Shown here: piece after piece, positions 41,433 to 50,603 of the stretch
Layout of the letters: each line of letters opens with the position of its first letter
Position numbering within the stretch: position 1 is the stretch's first letter
Source of the DNA: Argyresthia goedartella
Taxonomy: Eukaryota; Arthropoda; Insecta; Lepidoptera; Argyresthiidae
Reading direction: 5' to 3'
Length of the DNA stretch: 64,000 bases
Assembly (NCBI GenBank): GCA_949825045.1
Contig: OX463807.1
Location: forward strand, 12,115,501 to 12,179,500
Notes under the pieces: generated by a model
Databases searched by the model: none
The model's input: only the letters and a program-made list of their open reading frames with translations
What the model was told of the DNA's origin: nothing
Made by a program: the position numbers and the translations under genes

Positions 41433-41455
41433 CCGTCTTTAAAATTTAAAGACGG
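41433..41455. repeat. Perfect 11-bp-arm palindrome
   Basis: CCGTCTTTAAA, one A, then TTTAAAGACGG. It sits directly after the 22-bp tandem repeat. Confidence 0.85.
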
Positions 41456-41562
41456 TTCCTGCAACTAAGTGTAAATCACTCATATGTTCTATAGGAATGA
41501 AACAACACCTCTCTTGCTAAAATCCATCAAGCCGTAAGGGCTGTAGCGCATCCCAAATGGTC

Positions 41563-41585
41563 ATACATACATACATACATACACT
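41563..41585. repeat. (CATA)n microsatellite
   Basis: Five or so CATA units. The preceding 60 bp (GTAAGGGCTGTAGCGCATCC...) may be a LINE 3' end with this as its tail. Confidence 0.7.
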
Positions 41586-41589
41586 CGAA

Positions 41590-42222
41590 AAACATTACCT
41601 TCGTTCTGGTGCAGTCAGGTAAAAAGGAATACATACAATCGAAATCGGAAAACAGAAATCAGAAACTTTATTTGCATATCATGGTTTACATTTGGTCTTA
41701 ATATTTAATTTCAGTTTCACATGTTATATTATAAATCTTAAATAGGTATTATGCAAAATTATTTACTTACACAACTGAATTATTAGTTATTTACTTTGAT
41801 ATTTACATTTTATGTTTCTAGTAATAAAACATTATTATTATTAATTCGCCTGCTGTTCTAATTTTAATTTTTGTGTTTTATGTTTTTAAATGTATAGAAA
41901 ATGTTCTAAAAATTGGAAAAATACTTCTTATTGATTACTTGGTATTCAAGATACGCTAGTATAGTAATACTATAATATTTACGTTTAAAACCTTTACAAC
42001 ACAACATTCATTTGGCTGCTAGAAGTCATACCTGTAAAGATTAAACATAAAAATGTCAGTTTTAGTAGCTCTAAATGAAAAAAAACATATTATTCTGCAT
42101 AGTTGTGCATTAGGGAAAAGTATTTTGCATTGAATGATGGAGTGAGCTCGCTTTGTCATTCAATAGACCACCAGATGTACAAGAGTCTGGATAAGGTTCT
42201 GTACACATTTAATAAATAAAAA
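41590..42222. other. AT-rich interval
   Basis: No gene recognised. 41640-41700 resembles the antisense 3' end of a LINE (AAACTTTATTTGCATATCA), without coding support. Confidence 0.3.
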
Positions 42223-42494
42223 ATGGACAGATTCCTATGGCTCCACGCCAAAGCTTCCACTGACGCTGGCAGCGTTACCACGCTGCACAGCCAGATAAAT
42301 CATTTGTTTATGAAATGCACCAGAGCAGTAGTAAAAACCTTTGTCCCTGAGGCGGCGACCCAACTCCACACACATAACCTTTCACTGTTGCATCAGTATT
42401 GTGGATTAACATGAGATTCTGCATGTTTGTTACAAAATAATTGTTTCTTGTGTTCGTACAATGATATAATGGAGGCACAGATTGATGGGGAACG

Positions 42495-42677
42495 CTAAAA
42501 CTCCAATAGCATACCGGAGGAAGAGTTCATAGCCTCATATTTACCAAGATCTTGAAGAGCTCTTCCTGGTGTACCACTTTCAATTTCTTCAGGGGTAAAT
42601 AAGCTTGGGTAAGCATTGCTGATCACCCTAGACTTCGGCGTTGTAAAACAGCTATCTATAAAATTCCTTTCACACAC
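42495..42677 (-). other. Unrecognised short ORF with non-random protein sequence
   Basis: 60 aa containing SLFTPEEIESGTPGRALQDL and KYEAMNSSSGMLLEF. The composition looks like a real folded protein rather than shadow sequence. I do not recognise it, and no partner exon with convincing splice sites is seen. It may be a pseudogene fragment. The + strand ORF 42223-42414 nearby is likewise unassigned. Confidence 0.35.
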
Positions 42678-42812
42678 ATGTAATTTTGAAAATTCTTCTT
42701 TACTCAGACTTAGAAACTCACTGCCCTAACTTGTAAGCCACCTTTGGAGTATTTATTTGTTAGCCGGGAAACGGTGTAGCGTCCTTTGGTAAACTACCAC
42801 AACCACCAATAT

Positions 42813-43107
42813 AGCACTTGCATTGCATTATAACGTAAAGCCGGCCAGAAGAGATCATAGGTAGTAAAATCACTTTAAAACGTGGAGAGGTTATGAACGG
42901 AACTTTGACATAACTTCACTCGATTAAACACTATGTTGTGATCAGTCACTAACTCACACAGCACTTGCGTTGCATTATACTGTAACGCCAGCCAGAAGAG
43001 ATTATAGACCGTAATATTACTTTAAAATTTGGAGAAGTTTTTCACGGAACTTTGACATAACATCACTCGATCAAACACTATTGATTTGATTGTCAATTCG
43101 ACTCGAC
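42813..43107. repeat. Tandem duplication, 2 units of 147 bp
   Basis: Units start at 42813 and 42960 (AGCACTTGC[A/G]TTGCATTATA) and both end in CACTCGAT[T/C]AAACACTAT. About 85-88% similar by eye. No ORF. Could be promoter monomers of a truncated LINE or a young satellite. Confidence 0.8.
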
Positions 43108-43162
43108 AACAAGAACGTCATGGCGGACGATGATGACGTAAAATAAATATAAAGGAAAGAAC

Positions 43163-43205
43163 ATGTACAAAGGCGAGCTTATCTCTCACAAGAGATTTCT
43201 TCGAT
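43163..43205 (+). repeat. LINE 3'-end motif
   Basis: ACATGTACAAAGGCGAGCTT followed by ATCTCTCACAAGAGATTTCTTC, the same motif as at 11510-11560 and (antisense) 18725-18775. Confidence 0.55.
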
Positions 43206-43600
43206 GCTGTTGATGAAACCTGGTTCCATTTTTATATACCTACGACCAAGCGGCAGTCTAAACAATGGATTTTTTCTAACGAATCTGCCTCAAAGAAGGC
43301 GAACTGTCCCATCAGCCGGAAAAGTTTTTTTTGGGATAGTAAGGGAATAATCCTTATAGATTTCTTACAAAAAGGGAAAACTATCACTGGGCCGTACTAA
43401 AGTGAGTTATTGGACCGGTTTGATAAAAAAAGTAAAGGAGACACGGCCCCATTTGGCAAAGAAGAAAGTCTTATTTCATCATGACAACGTATATTCATCC
43501 AAAATTGTCATTGTCACTGCCAAACTAACCCAACTACGTTACGAATTGCCACACCCGCCTTACTCAACGGATCTGGATCTCAACTCATGACACTATGACA
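43204..43600 (+). pseudogene. Mariner transposase C-terminal remnant
   Basis: DETWFHFYIPTTKRQSKQW, then SRKSFFWDSKGIILIDFLQK, GKTITGPY and, in another frame, RPHLAKKKVLFHHDN and LPHPPYSTDLDLNS. These are the catalytic-domain motifs of mariner (DD34D) transposases in order. Second Asp (HHDN) is present, the third (S-D-Y) is replaced. Frameshifts and loss of the N-terminal half make it dead. Not closely related to the DD37D element at 59.7 kb. Confidence 0.85.
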
Positions 43601-43604
43601 TGAC

Positions 43605-43674
43605 ACTATGAAATTAACTAAAATATACTAGCCTAGTTGTAGCCACATCCGTGTTTGGTCTGATGTTTAAATGT
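43605..43674 (-). pseudogene. CR1-X fragment, left piece of split copy
   Basis: Matches 4335-4398 (ACTATGAAATTAACTAAAAT...). The last ten bases, GTTTAAATGT at 43665-43674, recur at 58230-58239, where the same CR1-X copy resumes. It is therefore the outermost host of the nested insertions. Confidence 0.8.
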
Positions 43675-43820
43675 TCTTCTTCTTAATCATCTCACGCACC
43701 CCTTCTGGGGCGTGGGGAGTCGGGGTCAGGTCGACGGACCTCTTCCCGAAGAATGTCATCGGATGGCCCCTGCGGGCGGTGGTCTTAATGTGGCGCTGGT
43801 ATGCAGTGGGTGATCGCCGG

Positions 43821-44700
43821 CTAGGCAACCAGGTCGCGTGGCAGGCGGCGGCGGTCGGGCGGGCGCGCGTGGTGCGGCGCCAGTTCGGCGATGTGCGGAA
43901 GATGTGATGCATCCGCACGCGCGAACATGCCCTTCGCCAGCCTCTGGGCAAACTGGTCCACGGTTTCCCATCTTAGGTCCCTCTGGATTGTCGCGTTCCT
44001 CACGTAGCGGGAGGCGCTGACGATGGTACGCAGAGAGAGGTTCTCTTGGGCTCGGAGTCTCCGTTTGTTCGTCTCCGAGCACAGGGCGTATGCCGGAGCA
44101 GCGTAGGTGAGGCGGGATCTCACATAGGTCTTGTAGATCCCGAGCTTCGCCCTCAGAGGGAGGCTGGAGTCGAAAAGTGGACGCAGCTTGGCGCGTGCCA
44201 CCTTGACCTGGCTGACGACGTTGTCAACGTGTTGCTTCATGGTGAGCCAGCGATCAATGGTCACTCCCAGGTACTTCACCTGCGAAGACCACTCGATGTG
44301 CTGTCCCTGGAGCTGGAGCGATGGTGGAAGGAGACTCTGGCCTGTGATGAGCGCCTGCGTTTTCCCAACATTGACGGACAGTCGCCACTTGGCGAGCCAG
44401 TTGGGCAAGATGTCCAGGGTGCGCTGCAGTTTGATGGCAGCGTGCGGAGCCTGGAACGACGACGCGTAGTAGGCTGCGTCGTCTGCGAAGAGTGCCAGCT
44501 GGGCACCCGGCTCGACGGGGATGTCGTCCGTGTATCGGGCGTAGCAGGCGGGAGACAGGCAGGAGCCCTGGGGGACGCCGGCTGCGACGGGATGTTCCTC
44601 GGAGACGGCGTCTTCCACCATCACTCGGAAGCGGCGATTCTTCAGGAAAGAGGCGATTGTCTTGACCGTTCTTCTTGGGGCAGGGGACGTCGAAAATCAA
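43821..44700 (-). pseudogene. Jockey-like RT, second half
   Basis: It starts with TVKTIASFLKNRRFRVMVED, then AAGVPQGSCLSPACYARY, LALFADDAAYYASS (Asp-Asp pair intact), VNVGKTQALITG, VKYLGVTIDRWLTMKQHVD, TYVRSRLTYAAPAYALCSE and NATIQRDLRWETVDQFA. It continues from YKRIRQ at about 57768 on the other side of the insert. Open over 267 codons, so only the insertion and the 5' truncation disable it. Confidence 0.85.
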
Positions 44701-44855
44701 TCAATCAAATCAAATAGTTTATTTGCTATAAATATGTGTACATATGATCTTAAATAAGCAGTAAAGCGCGAGGATCAACATATTCACCATCTAGGAGTTG
44801 GTGTGCAAATATTATAAACTTAAATGTCTAGCGCAACCGTTATAATTAAATTAAA

Positions 44856-47705
44856 TTATTCAAATTGATTATTATTAAACATGTAATTAACCTTATAATA
44901 TAATTTGTCCATTAGATAATAAAATAATTTATCTTTAAACATGTTAAATGTCAGGTATTTTATGTCATTGGGGATTTTGTTATAAATTTTTATTGCCATG
45001 CAATAGGCACTATTGGAAAATAATTGCAACCTTTGTGGTGGAACATATAAATTATCTTTGTGCCTGCCTCTAGCATTGAACATTTCGGAGTTTTTCTTAA
45101 ACATATCTGGGTATTTTTTAACAAAAATGCACATTTCGTATATATATAGGCACGGCAGGGGAAGTATCTGTGTTCTTTTAAATAAAGGTTTACAGCTATC
45201 TAGATATCCTGCACCACATATTGCTCGAATACATTTTTTTTGGATTTTAAACGCCCTGTCAAAGTCTACGGAGTTACCCCACATAACTAAACCATACCGT
45301 AGTACTGACGAAACGTATCCGTGGTATGCCGATAGAGTTGCATCGTTCGTTGCCACATCTCTCGTACGTCGTAACACATAAACAAACCTATCTAGTTTTA
45401 GACACACTCTGTCTATGTGGGCTTTCCAATTACAATGTTTGTCTATTACTATTCCTAGAAATAAGGTAGAGTCGACTACTTCAATATTAGTTCCTTTAAA
45501 GTTTATACATATCTCTGGTGCGGAGTGACAGTAGGAAGTCTAAAATTGTATTATTTTGGTTTTTTCGCTATTCACTTTCAAATTGTTGTTTTCCAGCCAT
45601 GTCACCATATCATTAAGGGCTTCACTTATCTCAGATTCCAATACATTTCTGTTATTACATTTAATAAGGAGTGTAGTGTCGTCCGCAAAAAGGACGCAGT
45701 CATTCTTCGTTACATTAGGTAAATCATTTATATATAAAAGGAATAATAATGGGCCTAAAATGCTGCCTTGTGGTACGCCATAGTTGTTTGCACGGTAGTT
45801 TGATTGGGATGTTTGTTTCATTCCATCAACGATTCTGTTTAATTCAACGCATTGAGTCCTATGAATTAGATAGCTTTTAACCCATTCTAAGCAGTTACCT
45901 CGTATACCATACTTGTAGAGTTTTGCTAATAGAGTTGGGTGTGAAACGAAATCAAAAGCTTTGCTCATATCTAAGAATATTGAGGCTACCGACATCTTAT
46001 CGTTCAGACTTTGGACGACGTTTTTCATAAGAGCAAAGCATGCTAAGGTTGTAGAGGAATTCTTACGAAAGCCAAATTGTTCTTTTCGTAGTATATTAAG
46101 TTGTGTAACAAAGCTGTATATCCTTGTATACATCGTCCTCTCCAGTATTTTAGAAATAACAGGGATTAAGGTAACGGGTCTATAGTTATTCATGTTACTT
46201 TTATCTCCTTTTTTATGAAGGGGTTTAACAATAGATTGTTTAAGGCGAGTTGGAAACTTTCCTTCTATAAATGTTAAATTTATAATATGTGTTATTTGTT
46301 TCGCAAGGAATTGTGCGCACATTTTTAATAGTTTTGTACCGATACCATCATATCCTGTAGAGTTTGTATTTTTTAAATTCTTAATTACGGAGAAAACTTC
46401 TTTTTCATCCACAGGTGCTAAGTAGATAGATTGAGATATGTTTGTAGAGGTATTATTTGTCATATTTACTACAATTCGTTAATTTTATGAAGAAATCGTT
46501 AAAAAGCTCAGATATCTCTTTCGGTTCTGTGAATGTTTTGTGATCTACTTTTATCTCTGTAATTTCATTATTATTGATATTTGAGTCTGTATTGTCTTTA
46601 ATAACCTGCCATGCGGCTTTGCAAATATTCTTTGAGTTCTTTATATATTTGGTATTTTGTAATTTTTGTGATTGTAATATACATTTTTTCAATGTCCTTG
46701 TATATTTTTTGTATTGTTTGTGTAATATGGATTTGTTAGTGGAATTATATGACCCCAATTGAGAGTAAAGTCTACGTTTTGTTATGCAACAACGTTTAAT
46801 TCCTTTACTAAGCCATTTGTTTTTGATTGGATTATTTACTATTTTAACTCGGATTTCAGGGAAGCTTAGATCAAAGAAAAGAATTAGTAGATCGTGAAAA
46901 CTTCCGAATGCCTGATCAACCTTTTGTTCGCACATACATTGATCGAATGACAGCGAGGATAAAGCTTCGGTAAACTTTCTGACATTATCAGTACTAAACT
47001 CACGCCTTTTTTCAAACCAGTATGTCGGTTTCAACAGGGATTTGTTAGTACAGACACTTTTGAAAGTTATACTTTGTCCGGTTTCGTGGTCTGATAGTGC
47101 CAAATAGTGGACCTTAGGCTGGGCATGCGCAACGTTCATCGCAATGAGATCCAGACAGGAATTAGCTCTGGTTGGCACATTTATGTAGTTTATAATATTA
47201 AAGTTATCGAGTATTGACAGCAGTTCTTTAGAATATTTATTTATTTTAAGCATATCAATATTCCAATCCCCACATAAGACGATTTTTTTATCGTCCTTTC
47301 TTCTTAACTTCTTCGTAGCAATTCGGTTAATTCCCTGAAAAAAGATTCAATGTTGGAATCTGGTGTTCTGTATACGCAAATAATGCATAAGTTGAAGTTA
47401 ACTACTTCGATACCGCAACATTCGAAGTCATACATTTTTGTTGATATATTTGCAATTGGTTTACAACTAAGATTATCCTTTAGAAGAATACACGTTCCTC
47501 TTCTACGTTGATTTTTCCGGGAGAAAGATGCCGCGAGTTTATAATTTTTAAGTTTGAGGTTGGCTTCCGTTCCCCGTTTTAGAAAGGTTTCTGACAGACA
47601 GATGACATCAATTTCACCAATTTCTGACGATAATTCTGCCAGTGCAACTTCAAATATGTCACGTTTTGACATTATGCTTGCGATGTTTTGGTGAAGCAGT
47701 GTCAC
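44856..47705 (-). pseudogene. CR1-B ORF2: endonuclease and RT, few frameshifts
   Basis: Segments 47705-47304 (LLHQNIASIMSKRDIFEVAL, ICLSETFLKRG), 47253-46453 (INVPTRANSCLDLIA, LALSDHETGQ endonuclease end, linker), 46463-45540 (KPLHKKGDKSNMNNYRPVTL, FLDMSKAFDFVSHPTL, GVPQGSILGPLLFLLYINDL, VLFADDTTLLIK) and 45407-44856 (thumb, RYGLVMWGNSVDFDRAF, C-terminus). All catalytic motifs are present, with three frameshift-type breaks. Closely related to CR1-A in motif wording. Confidence 0.87.
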
Positions 47706-47782
47706 TCGTCCGTGTATTTCCCTAAAAATATTTTTTGTTATTTTGTTTGTTTTGTTTTTTTATTTTTTCAAACAGGTTGTAG

Positions 47783-48951
47783 TGTTATGTTACTTACATG
47801 TTATTCTTGCTTCCTATTTCTTAGCTCCAGCTCCATCATCAGTCCTTTTTGTTTGTCCGTCAGGGTACCTTGCTCTATTACGCTGGATACTTGGTGAGCT
47901 GTGCGGCTTATTATTGGTCATCACTTTTATTTCCATAGGACCCTGTAATGTTTTAAACCATAAGAATACATTAATAAATCATGTTCGCTCTGCATTTTCA
48001 TGTTATCAGCACTTCTAAATCGATAGGGAAGGGGCTTACCTTTGGTGACCTTGTTTTTGGCTTTCTCCGAAACTCTACAATCTCGGGCTTCGTGCGCGCT
48101 GGTGCGCTACTTTTTTTCCTTTCGTTTTTAGGTAATTTATTTCATGGTTTTACTGTTAAATTTTATATTACGAGCCTGAAACCAACATTTGACATTTGAT
48201 ATATTGATTGTTTATCTGGTTGTCATGGCAATGTCCTTTCAAACTCGTTAGCGGTCTGATATGTTTACTTTAATACTTTTACAAAAATACTCTTTCTCTC
48301 TTGGCCACTCTCAAAAATTACGTTTAATTTAAATAATTTTTAGAACTCTCCAAAAAGGGTATAAAAGCGGAACATTTCTTCAATTCTGGAGAGTCTCACG
48401 TCAGCTTCTAAACTGGAAGTACCAGTTAAAGGCCTTATCCCGGGGTCGCTCAACCCCGGGATCCTGCGAGCCTTCAAACTCCCTCAAAACCTTCAAATCA
48501 ATCTTCAAACAACGGGATTCTGCGAGCCGCGCCTACGCCGCTACCGTTCCTACAACGAAGATTTCTACAACGGGATTCTGCGAGCCGTGCCAACGCCGCT
48601 ACCGTTCCTACAACGACGATTTCTACAACGGGATCCTGCGAGGCGTAACTACAAGTACGCCCGCTACTGTTCCTACAACGACGATTTCAACAACATCTAC
48701 AACAACAAATACACCTGCACCCTGGTCATCACCCCACTGGTCTACTTCTCTCCGTGTTCTCCGCTTCCTTCTTTCTATCCCGACATCTGTATTTTATAAA
48801 ACCTGTTTCACATCTCATCCATCCTCATCTTCGCATCATCTTTTTTATAGACTTCACTGTAAATACTATACTTCTAATAAACTGATACTACTAAATTTTA
48901 TCCTGGTTGTTTTCTGTTAGGTTCTGGTTAGGTTCATATCCTCACACGACA
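47783..48951 (+). repeat. 5' LTR of gypsy element
   Basis: 1169 bp, TGTTATG...CACACGACA. Same length as the 3' LTR and about five substitutions apart by eye. TATAAAAG at 48360-48367 marks the U3 promoter; AATAAA at 48876-48881 is the polyadenylation signal. A 58-bp unit is tandemly repeated at 48509, 48567 and 48625. Confidence 0.93.
48360..48367 (+). promoter_or_regulatory. TATA box of the LTR promoter
   Basis: TATAAAAG in the U3 region of the 5' LTR; repeated in the 3' LTR at 54967-54974. Confidence 0.7.
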
Positions 48952-48954
48952 TTT

Positions 48955-48967
48955 TGGCGCCCAACGT
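48955..48967 (+). other. Primer-binding site
   Basis: TGGCGCCCAACGT begins 3 nt after the LTR end. This is the typical gypsy-type tRNA-primed start for minus-strand DNA. Which tRNA is used was not determined. Confidence 0.75.
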
Positions 48968-49211
48968 AAAAGTTCTTCTCCACTCTTCACCTTTTCTGCG
49001 CCTTGTCTCTTTCCCTTTGATTTGCTTTCTCTTTCACTCTTAAATCTTTATCTATTAATCCTTTTCACATTTTCCAAATTCTAAAACAAAACTTCATCTA
49101 GTTTTTCAACTTATCTGGATTATATTTAGGCCTACATTTAATTTACATTACTTCACTTCACTTCACTTCACTTCACTTCTATAACACTTGACTCTACACT
49201 TAACTATAACA

Positions 49212-50603
49212 ATGGAAAGGGTTATTAAGTACGAATTCCTTAACAAGGCCGAGCTCGAATACGAAGTAAAGATTAGATGTGAGGAACCAGCTAATACTGT
49301 TTTGCTTCTTAAAAAACAGGTTTTGGGTTTAGTTGCGAACTCTCACCCCGAAGATATTCTGACTTCTCCAGTTCCGATTGAGGATGACTTATCTCAAATT
49401 GGTTCTACTCTAACTTACCTGGATTGTAAAATAGAAAAATTGTTACAAGGGGAAACCAAATACTTACGATTAATAGACACTTTTATTAATCATGTTTTTT
49501 ACAGATTGGAGCGAATAGATACGGACTTATATCCAGACTCTAAAGCTAGTTTCGATACTTTGAAGTTGAAATTTGACGATATTTCTAAACAGTTCGGATC
49601 CTTGGCTCCACCTTCAACTGCAAATCACTCTCCGTCACTGGACCTTCCTGCTGAACCGACTGTCATGGAACCTCCTCTTGTTTCTCAAACTTCTGTCCAG
49701 ACCCATACCCCGTATCCTCCTCCACCACCTCAATCTTTCCCTCCAACTAACGTCTTCAAGGATTTGAAAAGACACACCTTCAATGGTAAAAGCGGTCCAA
49801 GATCCTTTCTTCAAAAACTTGAAGAATATAGCTTAGCTCGTGGCTTGTCCAGGGACTTATTGATTTCTCAGGCGTTCGAAATCTTCACCGGCAATGCCCT
49901 TCATTGGTTCAGATTTAAATATAATCAGAATCCAAACTTAACTTGGAACGAACTTTCTTCTTTACTAATCAAAGACTTTGGTGGTTTTGATTATGATCAT
50001 AAACTTCTAGAAGCGATTAGGAATCGTACTCAAGGTCGTGATGAACCTATCGTCATCTTTATATCCATCATGTCTGGAATGTTCGCTCGCCTTTCAAAAA
50101 GACTTTCTGAAACAGAACAATTGGAGATTATTTTGAGAAATATTCGCCCATGCTATTCAGTCTTCGTAGCTCTAAAGGACATTGACTCTATCGATTCTCT
50201 TCTGGCCACTTGCCAAAACTATGAAAAGTTCCTAGACAGAGACAAACAATTTAAAGAACCAAATTTGCAACAAAGTCCTCATGTTTCGGAATTCAACTAC
50301 AAGCATTCCACTTCAAGTTCAGTTGACTCTCCAAACTCTTCTAATAACTCACGACCTTCTCCTCCCTTCATGAATAAATTCACTCCAACCTACAAATACC
50401 CTTCTAGACAAGTTAATAGTCTCTCTCAAACTGCAGCTCCCCAAGAAAGTTCTTTTTGCGTTCGCTGTCGTAAACTGGGTCATACTTTGAACAGTTGCAC
50501 TCAACCACGATTCGTGATTTGTTTCAGATGTGGTCTTAAGGGTGTTAAAACTGCAGAGTGCCCTACTTGTTCTCCCAAACCTAATACTAGTACAAAAAAC
50601 TAA
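49212..50603 (+). CDS. gag: Gypsy Gag
   Basis: 463 aa from ATG 49212 (the frame is open to 49188 but without an earlier ATG). The N-terminal region is helical. The middle has a retrotransposon-gag domain (HTFNGKSGPRSFLQKLEEY ... ALHWFRFKYNQNPNLTW ... SETEQLEIILRNIRP). The C-terminus has two zinc-knuckle sites: a complete CVRCRKLGHTLNSC, and CFRCGLKGVKTAEC in which Val replaces the His. The protein would form the particle and package RNA. The gag stop TAA (50601-50603) directly follows the A AAA AAC slippery heptamer, so Pol is made by -1 frameshifting. Confidence 0.92.
   Translation: MERVIKYEFLNKAELEYEVKIRCEEPANTVLLLKKQVLGLVANSHPEDILTSPVPIEDDLSQIGSTLTYLDCKIEKLLQGETKYLRLIDTFINHVFYRLERIDTDLYPDSKASFDTLKLKFDDISKQFGSLAPPSTANHSPSLDLPAEPTVMEPPLVSQTSVQTHTPYPPPPPQSFPPTNVFKDLKRHTFNGKSGPRSFLQKLEEYSLARGLSRDLLISQAFEIFTGNALHWFRFKYNQNPNLTWNELSSLLIKDFGGFDYDHKLLEAIRNRTQGRDEPIVIFISIMSGMFARLSKRLSETEQLEIILRNIRPCYSVFVALKDIDSIDSLLATCQNYEKFLDRDKQFKEPNLQQSPHVSEFNYKHSTSSSVDSPNSSNNSRPSPPFMNKFTPTYKYPSRQVNSLSQTAAPQESSFCVRCRKLGHTLNSCTQPRFVICFRCGLKGVKTAECPTCSPKPNTSTKN
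50594..50600 (+). promoter_or_regulatory. -1 ribosomal frameshift site (gag-pol)
   Basis: A AAA AAC in the gag reading phase, the last two gag codons before TAA. A -1 shift enters the pol frame, which is open from 50591 (preceded by TAG at 50588-50590). The heptamer fits the X XXY YYZ rule. Confidence 0.85.

Noticed and set aside
43756..44624. Long overlapping ORFs on both strands in the GC-rich block
   Set aside because: Only the - strand frame 44624-43821 has RT motifs; the others are shadows caused by high GC.
47688..48199. Env-like or membrane proteins at the left LTR
   Set aside because: The same ORFs recur exactly in the 3' LTR (54280-54806); they are non-coding LTR sequence.
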